Origin: Pleurotus ostreatus/Saccharomyces cerevisiae fusant
Lineage: Eukaryota > Opisthokonta
DNA length: 15,457 nt
NCBI GenBank assembly: GCA_024196135.1
Contig: JAMQCK010000809.1
Span: 1-15,457 of the forward strand
Direction of reading: 5' to 3'
Below the pieces are notes generated by a model, which was not told the DNA's origin, searched no databases, and saw only the letters and a list, made by a program, of their open reading frames with translations. This document shows, piece by piece, positions 8,683-15,457 of this stretch (position 1 is its first letter; every line of letters begins with the position of its first letter). Made by a program: the position numbers and the translations under genes.

Positions 8683-11440
8683 ATGCCCGTCGCGCGCGTC
8701 AAGAAATCCAACACTCCGCCCTCCGACGATAGCAAAGACGTGTCCACCGAGAAAAAGGCTAGAAAGTGTGTATTATCCATGTGACGCCCGAGGTTCCTCC
8801 GTGTACTCCTTGGTGGCGGGCCTGTATTATGGGCTTGCTGCTCTTTCCCGAAACCTCCATTGTCCCCCGTACGGCCCCGGAGTGCGCTCGCGATTCATGT
8901 CAATCCCTTGCTGTTCGTGCACAGAGCGCAGGCTGACCAATGAACTCCATGAACAGGCGTCAATCACAGAGTGCGTCCCGCCCCTCCCCCGCGCCACCTT
9001 CTCCGCTAATCACCGTCATGAATAGGCTGCGATGCGTGCAGAGCTCGCAAGGTCCGCTGCGCGCGCGAAAACCCTGAGGATGCGAAGACGTCGTGCAAGC
9101 ACTGCATCTCCCTAGGCATCCCCTGCACCTATGAGTACCAGCCCAAGAAGCGCGGCCCGCCCAACCTGTGCGTGCACCCATTCCTCCGACCCCTTCCCGA
9201 TCTCACCCTGTCCAGTTACCTGCGCCGGATCCAAGAGGCCAATGCAGCGAAGGCAGCCCAGCAAGCAGAACAGGCGGCAGGAGACGACTCCACGTCCCCC
9301 TCCTCGGCCTCGCCCCAAGGATTCCTCCCCCCTTCTTTGACGAACAGAAGCCCATCGATGGAGACGCCAACCATGACTATCCCCTCGGTCCCTATCCCCC
9401 CATCTCGTTATCCTATCGCGGCGGACAACTACCACACTCATTTCCCCCAGCTTAACACCTCCGTCTCCCCCGGCTCGTTCGGAGGCCGATCATTCGAGAC
9501 AGGCTCCCCCAACAGCCTCATCTCATCCCCGAAGACGGAGGAGTCGCCGATCTACAATGGCGGCGACTTCATGAACGGCTATCCTATGTTCAACTGGTCC
9601 TATAAGCAGAACCAGACCCTCGCCGTGCAACCCATTCCCGCTCTCAACGCTTTCTACCGCCCGCGAAGACTCGAGGAAATCGCGCCGCGAGACACGGTAT
9701 CTCTCATCATCGCTCTGTTCTTCGACTTCGTCTACCCATTGACGCCGTGCGTGCACAAGCCGTCATTCATGGCTGACTTGCACGCACGGCGGGAGGAGCG
9801 CGACCCCCTATTCTTCGCCCTTGTCATGTCGACGGTGGCTTCGACTTTGGTGCAAGTGCCGCGTTCATATCTGCCTATGGAACGTCCTGTGGTCCGCAAG
9901 CTGGCACAGGTTGGTACTTTCCTTTGTACGTCCGATCTAGCTGCTCATTCGTCTTCAGACCTGCTACGAGGCCAGTCGCCACATCACGATCGCATCGTAT
10001 GACCCGCCGACGTCGATGCACGTCGTTATCCGTTATTTGTGCGCCGCAGTCAACCTTCGTCGCGTTTCCTACTCACGGTGGCTTTAGCGACTGCGTCTAC
10101 CACTTCTGCGAAGGCCACGACGCTACGCAGCACGCCGCATTTGGGGAATCCGCGCACATTGCCGTGACCCTGCGCCTTCACGAAGAGTCTTCGTACGAAG
10201 GCCTCGACCCCATTGAAAGCGAAGTAAGGCGGCGCATTTTCTGGCTACTCTTCGGAGGTAAGCATACGATCACTTGATGGGTAGTCAGATCTGAGTCTAA
10301 CTGTGCGCAGCGGACAAGTCTATGTCAATTCTCCTCGGTCGGCCGATTTGCCTCCGGGACGAGGACTGCACCGTGCACTTCCCGAAAGAGCTCGATGACG
10401 AGTAGTGCGTATTTCCTCCGCCGAGGTTTTCCCCGCTCACCTCCGCAATTTTTCCCCGCTCTATTCAGCATCACCCCTAGCGCCTATTTACCCCAGCCTC
10501 AGGGCAAGACGGCTATCGTCTCAGGGCTGAACTACACTTCCCGGATTTTCGCTCTTTTGGGTGAAATCCTTGTGCGCATCCGCGTTGACAAGCGGTCACC
10601 GCCGCAGGGGCAGTTCGCGACAGCTCGTCTCGAGGAAGTGCAGTCTCTGCACAGCAGGATTATCGCGGCTCTCAGCCACGCCCCCGAGCCGCTGCGACTG
10701 AAGCAGCCGCACGCGTCTTCGCCCCTGCCGGCGGACTATGGAGGGGCAGGCTTCCGCCAGGCGACCTTCGCGGAAGTGAAGGACTTCTTCGACAACCCCA
10801 ACGCTTCGCGGGCCAATGCGCTAAACCCGTTCTTGGTGATGCAGGCTAATCTCTATGTTACGCAAGTGAGTGCTGTCCTCCCCACGTCGCGGCCCTCGTT
10901 CTCACGCGCACTTTGCCCAGCAATTGGTCCGCTTCGTAATTGAACAATACCGCGACGAACTTGTCGCCTCCCTCCAAGGAAGCATCGACGAGTACCACCT
11001 TGCTAACGAGCGCGAGGCCGTCGCGCGCGACCTTCTCAACATCCTGCACAGGTGTGCCACGAATCGATAACAATTTTGGCGTGCGACTGACCTTGTCTGC
11101 AGCATTCCGATACAGTCGATTGCCACCAACGGCCCGAGTCTCGTCCATAAGGTGCGCTTCGTCGCCTCCACCTTGTTGGACGCGGTCCGCAAGGCAGAGA
11201 CCGCGCCGGCGTCGGCAGCGCGCGCGCACGCCTTCCTCTGTATGTCGTCGCTATCTCTTGCTGTGTTCGCGTGCGACTCACAGCATATGCAGGGGACTTC
11301 CTCAGCATTCTTTCTGAGATCGAACGCAATTATCTGTATGTCGCATGCGCTAAGCTACCTCTACTTGACACTGACGTCCTTCCTTCAGGCTGGATGACGA
11401 TAGGGACGGTACCTCTAGCGACGGCATGATGATGGGGTGA
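8683..11440 (+). CDS. Zn(II)2Cys6 fungal-specific transcription factor (multi-exon)
   Basis: This is a nuclear DNA-binding regulator. Securely joined exons are 9026-9167, 9216-9909, 9959-10038, 10088-10257, 10311-10404, 10469-10865, 10921-11051, 11103-11239, 11284-11335 and 11389-11440. The zinc cluster at 9028-9118 has the spacing C-x2-C-x6-C-x11-C-x2-C-x6-C (CDACRARKVRC, then CKHC, then the last Cys), followed by the basic linker PKKRGPPNLYLRRIQE and an Ala/Gln-rich probable coiled coil. A Ser/Pro-rich linker follows (about 9280-9560). The fungal_trans-type middle region starts about 9650; typical signatures are FVYPLTPCVHKPSF, EVRRRIFWLLF and GRPICLRDEDC. The product is about 650-690 residues, ending in a Met-rich tail. 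The first exon from 8683 encodes a Lys-rich, coding-like peptide (MPVARVKK...EKKARK), but its junction to the zinc-cluster exon is unclear. An alternative start at 8938 (MNSMNRRQSQ) joins cleanly. The regulated pathway cannot be told from sequence; the family includes sugar and nutrient regulators. Confidence 0.9.
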
Positions 11441-11807
11441 ACGGCTGGCTGAACTCGTTCATCTTCTCCCGGTCGAAGACGGGTTGAAGTAGCTGGTCGA
11501 TTCAATCGCTGTCTTCGCAAATTCTGCGACTCGCTTGCGTTGCGTACCTTCATGCACGTTGGCTTCCGGGTTTCCAGCGGTCGGGACCGTGTAGGGCTCC
11601 TTTATTTACGTCGGGCTCCTGTGGAGGCATCGCGTTACTTCGTTTCCTGCTTCGCAATCTGCACAACTACTCTCGCTTTGTTGACACTATACCCCGGTGA
11701 ATTATGACTGTATTATACAAAGGCTGCTGGTAGTTTCTCCTGTACTTATGTATCTTGTACCTTCGGACGTCGCAGCGTCTTCTGTCCTTTACCGTCGATG
11801 TTAATCC
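11441..11807. other. 3' flank of the zinc-cluster transcription factor gene
   Basis: This 367-nt stretch follows the transcription factor stop. It becomes AT-rich and T-rich from about 11590 to 11780, as expected for a 3' untranslated region and poly(A) area. No gene, RNA or repeat is evident. Confidence 0.5.
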
Positions 11808-12113
11808 TCACAATCGCTTTGCTATCACAATCAAGTCTGGCTCGAAATCCTGGATATAAGTATTGCGTTCAGGCAGGATGCTGACCCGTTCAAAATGGAC
11901 CGGTGGTAGTACAAGACGAAGTTGTGGGTCCATGTGACGCATGTCACGAATTGTGACATCTGAACGCGACGCGAGGACGTCAGTCGCGACTTGGTTGACT
12001 TTGACGCGTCTTGCACTGGAGAGGGTGTTGCTTCGGTGACTGTCTTGGAACATACGAAACCTTACCGAAGAATTTCGACTGTATTCTGGGGTATGTGGGC
12101 ACTTCCACATTAC
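11808..12113 (-). CDS. Possible small hypothetical protein, weak support
   Basis: A minus-strand frame ends at a TGA at 11810-11808. Taken from the ATG near 12113 it encodes about 101 residues. Its C-terminal half (VTIRDMRHMDPQLRLVLPPV, then a stretch ending DLIVIAKRL) looks more protein-like than the other random frames in this window, with well-spaced hydrophobic and charged residues. I do not recognise a family. Third-position GC is only moderate, so coding use is not obvious. If real, it would be divergent from the AOS1 gene, with under 50 nt between the start codons. Other possible starts lie at 12055 and further upstream at 12245, and short GT-AG pairs could change the model. It may also be chance. 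Confidence 0.25.
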   Translation of the reverse strand, partial: VMWKCPHTPEYSRNSSVRFRMFQDSHRSNTLSSARRVKVNQVATDVLASRSDVTIRDMRHMDPQLRLVLPPVHFERVSILPERNTYIQDFEPDLIVIAKRL

Positions 12114-12156
12114 TGGTATGCGGCGCTCAAACAGCGCTTCAAGCTGTGGAGTCAAA

Positions 12157-13646
12157 ATGGACGTTGGTAGCAAGACCGTACCCGTACAGATCACTGAAGG
12201 TACGAGGAGAACGAGTACCCCATGTCCACACGCGCGCCGAAGCACCTAACATGCCCTCTCAGATGAAGCGGCCGTATACGACAGACAAATACGGTGGGGA
12301 CCCTCTCCTCTCGCACTGAGACTAGAACACTGAACCAACTTCTGACAGACTTTGGGGCATTGAGGCGCAGCAGCGGTACGTTTTAATCATAGACTGAATG
12401 CTGGTGGACGCATGAGTGCAGAGATTCTCGAAGACGAATGCTAACACGCAGCTGGCAGCATGCGAAATGCCAGCATCCTGGTCATAAACCTCAAGGGGGT
12501 GGCCGCGGAAGCTATCAAAAACATTGTTCTCGCTGGAATTGGCAGGCTTGTAATTGTCGACCCGGCGGCCGTGGCTGAAGAAGACCTGGGCGCGTGCTTC
12601 TTCTTCAGAGACGAAGATGTGGGCAAAAAGGTCAGCGTTCGTCTTCGGGCAATGGTTGCGGATATTTTCTGGGGTATCTTCGGCTCACATGGCCTTTGCA
12701 GAGAGTGGAAGCCGCGAAAAGCAGAGTGGAAAGTCTCAATCCTCTGGTCACTGTAGAGACCATCTCAGACGGTTCGGTTCTCGACGGTTCCGCCCTGGAC
12801 ACGCTCATCCAAACGGTGGACCTCGTCTGTATAACTGATTCATCTCGTGCTGAACTGGTATGCGAGCCCTGTTCGATTTTGCGTCCTGATTTTGATGCTA
12901 AACAACCTTCTCGGGTAGAGCCGAGTCAATGAGGCATGCCGACGGCTGAAGAAGCCCTTCTACTCTGGTGGCAGCTACGGCCTGCTGGGGTACATCTTCT
13001 GCGACTTGCTGCGCCACGAATTTATCTCTCCGTAAGTACGTTGTCTGAACCTACAGAACACCACTCAACCCCCACATAGGGACCGAACTGGCACCAAAGA
13101 CGTTCCCCGCAGCGTCAAGGTCTCCGTCGAGTATCCGTCCCTTCAGGAAGCGCTCCAGCACAAGTGGTCAACAATGACGAAGCGCCAAACGAAGGAAGTC
13201 AACCCCGCCATCTTGTTCACAATTCTCGGTCAGTAGGCTTCTCCTTTTCTCATGAACACACGACTGATGCTCCGGGGAAGCCATATGGGAATTCGAGGCC
13301 CGAAACGGTCGGCTTCCCACTGAAGTCAAAGATGCCGACTCTCTCGAGCAGCTGGCGAACGACTTAATCAACGGCGCGGGAGTTGACAAGAAAGTCTTGA
13401 CGCGCATACCACGAGACCTTGTCGAGTGCGTGGCTCTTTCTATATCTGCCCTTCTATTCATGTTTTGGCAGAGCGTTGGCCACTACCGCCGCTCACGAGT
13501 TCAATCCCATATGCGCTGTCGTGGGTGGCATGCTCGGTCAAGATATCCTCAAAAGTCTCGCTGCCCGCGAAGCACCTATCGCCAACTTCTTCGCGTTCGA
13601 CGGCCATACGGGCGCCGGGACCGTCACTCGTATGCACATCCCATAG
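12157..13646 (+). CDS. AOS1: SUMO-activating enzyme subunit 1 (AOS1/SAE1-type E1 half)
   Basis: With Uba2, Aos1 forms the nuclear heterodimer that adenylates SUMO and passes it to the E2 Ubc9. Aos1 carries the inactive adenylation half and no catalytic cysteine domain. Exons are 12157-12199, 12263-12293, 12349-12375, 12459-12630, 12702-12857, 12919-13031, 13080-13228, 13281-13425 and 13472-13646, joining in frame to 336 residues (human SAE1 has 346). The diagnostic E1 N-terminal motif YDRQIRLWGIEAQQR (about residues 20-34) is split over exons 2 and 3. The Rossmann start follows (ILVINLKGVAAEAIKNIVLAG), then VIVD and the acidic EED segment. The C-terminus has NPICAVVGGMLGQDILK and FFAFDGHTGAGTV, as in SAE1 (CAVVGG, FFFFDG). 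These set it apart from NEDD8 (ULA1) and ubiquitin E1 proteins. The start is the only ATG upstream that joins to DEAAVYDRQ. It appears intact and is likely essential by homology. Confidence 0.93.
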
Positions 13647-14251
13647 GCCAATACTATGCTCTGTGTGCGATATCTTCTCTTCGCCATGCATGCGTTCCTC
13701 TGGACCTATCAGCCGCGGCGTACAACGAACTGTGCGATCTCTGATTGTGGCACCCTTCCTCGTCGTACGTTCGTTTATTTCCCCCTTTAACTTTCCTTTT
13801 TGGCTCGTCCAGGCGCATCGTGCAAACGTTGGGGTTCACCAAGAAGTGCGATCTCCCACGACGGCAATTTCCTACTGCGGCCGAGCCTCTCTACCTTCCT
13901 GAGCGTCAATCCCTATTCGCATGTTTCCGGGCCGCCGATATCTTTCCGCATGCTTACACGTAAAGGCATGCATTCAGTTGCTTGTTTTGCGGTGATGCGA
14001 AGACACGCTATAGCAGCTCACGCGACTGGTTGAACTGATGGAGCAAGTGCGAATTCCTCGTATTTACGGACCGCCTATTCAGCGGCACGCATCTCGTGCT
14101 CGCGCAAAGGCTGTCTGCCCACGCCCGCAAGGCTGTCTAGGGAACAGCCAGCTCGCCCACCGGGAAATGGGGCGCTAAATCCGTCAGTGACTGTGATGCG
14201 TTCACGTGCACACCGAAGTTTGGGACTCATCGATTCGTCTCTTGCCTCTGA
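13647..14251. other. Intergenic region between AOS1 and the flavoprotein gene
   Basis: This 605-nt stretch holds the 3' flank of AOS1, with a T-rich tract at about 13765-13805, and the promoter of the downstream gene. No coding frame is convincing. A CACGTG hexamer lies at 14203-14208, about 45 nt upstream of the next ATG, and a short direct repeat at 14107-14138. No clear TATA box was found. Confidence 0.55.
14107..14138. repeat. Short direct repeat, 10 nt twice with a 22-nt period
   Basis: AAGGCTGTCT occurs at 14107-14116 and again at 14129-14138, each preceded by CGC or CGCA. It lies about 115-145 nt upstream of the flavoprotein start codon. It might be a paired regulatory site, or chance. 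Confidence 0.5.
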
Positions 14252-15457
14252 ATGCCAAGCAGGAAGCCTATGTCAGGTACGTATTTCCGCCATTGCCCGT
14301 GCGGGGCGCGCGCAGAGTTGACGAGCGGAGCCAGGTAGCGACGATCTGCGCTTCGATTGTGTTGTGATCGGGTCCGGTGAGTCCCGCGCCGTCTGTGAGC
14401 GCCGCCCTCGCTGACGGGGTACAGGTCATGCAGGCTGCTGTGCGGCGCTTTCCGCGGTTCAGTTCGGTTGTAAGAAAGGCAAGTCGGAGGTCCGAGCGAG
14501 AACGAGGGAGCTTGGGGAACTGGCACTAATCCCCGCTCGCAGTCCTTGTGACGGACAAGTGCCCCAAGGAATGGGCAGGTGGGAACGGCCTGTTCACCGC
14601 TGGAGCGATGCGTACTGTCCATGGAGGTCTAGAGGACCTGGCGCCGCTCGTGCGTAATGTGACGCCCGAGAGGAAGGCGCAAATCGATCTGGAGCCGTAC
14701 TCTGCAGAGCAGTTTCGCGAGGATATTTTGCGGCTAGGGAAGGGTCAACCGGACCCAAAGCTCGTTGAAGCGGTAGTCAGCGGCTCCCGCGACGCTGTAC
14801 AGTGGTTGGCGGAATCGGTTCAAATACCCTTCGTCTTGTCCTTCCATCGCCAAGCATACGAGGTAGATGGCAGGAAAAAATTCTGGGGTGGGATGGCCCT
14901 TGCCGTCGAGGACGGTGGGAAGGGCCTGATTCGCGCACACCACGAAAGGCTCCGGGAAGCAGGCGTCGAGCTGCGGTACGAATCTGCCGCAGTCTCTCTG
15001 CTCACCGACGGAGAGCGTGGCATCGTCGGCGTCGTTCTACGTGATTCGGGGACCGGCGCAGAGGTGCGGGTCACCACCCCATCTGTCGTCCTGGCCTGCG
15101 GAGGCTTTGAGGCCAACCCTGATCTGCGCGCGAAGCACCTGGGTGAAGGCTGGGTCCATGCTCGGGTATGTGAAACGCCTTGAACCGGACAATGCTCGAG
15201 CTCACGCGCCTTGCTCAATCAAAGATCCGAGGGACGCCGTATAACACGGGAGATGCCCTGTCGCTGGCGGAGTCCGTGGGTGCGCGTCTGACAGGCGACT
15301 TTGCTGGGTGCCACAGTACGACTTGGGACGCGAACGCGCGTCTGGAAGCAGGTGACCTGGAGATGACGAACGCGTATACGAAGTCGGGATATCCGCTGGG
15401 TATCATGGTCAATGTTCTCGGCGAACGCTTCGTGGACGAAGGCGAGGACTTCAGGAA
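14252..15457 (+). CDS. FAD-dependent fumarate reductase/tricarballylate dehydrogenase-like flavoprotein, 5' part
   Basis: This belongs to the FAD_binding_2 group (fumarate reductase, succinate dehydrogenase flavoprotein, TcuA, 3-ketosteroid dehydrogenase), which oxidises or reduces C-C bonds next to carboxylates or carbonyls. Exons are 14252-14276, 14335-14376, 14425-14478, 14543-15165 and 15225 to the window edge, all in frame, giving about 325 residues. The N-terminus holds the dinucleotide-binding motif CVVIGSGHAGCCAAL. Next come the flavin-contact segment EWAGGNGLF, a substrate-side region with FWGGMALAVEDGGKGL, the ACGGFE motif, and later GERFVDEGEDF. This order closely follows TcuA-type proteins. 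An in-frame TGA sits directly before the ATG at 14252, so that is the first usable start; a second in-frame ATG at 14270 is possible. Intron 3 (14479-14542) starts with GC. No signal peptide or transmembrane segment is seen, so the protein is probably soluble. The natural substrate is unknown, and the C-terminus lies beyond the window. Confidence 0.88.

Noticed and set aside
13745..13963. Plus-strand frames downstream of AOS1 that might be an extra exon.
   Set aside because: The AOS1 C-terminus ends naturally at 13646 after the conserved FFAFDG region, and the downstream peptide resembles no E1 or other family.

Overview
The window reads as nuclear DNA of a filamentous basidiomycete, probably an Agaricomycete. 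Most genes are split by many introns of about 48-85 nt, with GT(G/A)NGT-like donors, CTRAY branch sites and YAG acceptors. Coding exons are GC-rich, and the protein families fit: a secreted pectinolytic lyase, a Zn(II)2Cys6 regulator with a fungal_trans middle region, and a mitochondrial helical-repeat protein. There are no bacterial operons, CRISPR arrays, insertion sequences or tRNA genes that I could see.

Layout, left to right. (1) 1-99, minus: the first 33 codons of a protein that looks like a HAT-repeat RNA-processing factor (SART3/Prp24-like), cut by the window edge. (2) 472-2741, minus: a complete 14-exon gene for a secreted rhamnogalacturonan lyase of family PL4, with a TATA box and pyrimidine-rich leader upstream. 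(3) 2842-5633: about 2.8 kb with no recognisable gene. (4) 5634-8021, plus: an intronless 795-aa protein with a mitochondrial presequence and PPR-like helical repeats. (5) 8683-11440, plus: a Zn2Cys6 transcription factor with at least ten introns; the splicing of its first exon is unresolved. (6) About 11808-12113, minus: a weakly supported small ORF. (7) 12157-13646, plus: a complete 9-exon AOS1/SAE1-type SUMO-activating enzyme subunit. (8) 14252-15457 and beyond, plus: the 5' part of an FAD-dependent fumarate reductase/tricarballylate dehydrogenase-like flavoprotein, including a GC-AG intron.

These are independent eukaryotic transcription units with no obvious shared pathway. The secreted pectin-backbone lyase fits growth on plant material, and the zinc-cluster regulator could respond to nutrients, but nothing here links the two. 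Exon joins were worked out by hand, and frame was checked across every junction given for the PL4, AOS1 and flavoprotein genes and for the transcription factor from 9026 onward. I found no convincing previously undescribed system. The most useful leads are the splice conflict at the zinc-cluster exon, the GC-AG intron, the CGG-triplet ladder upstream of the transcription factor, and the unexplained 2.8-kb gap.
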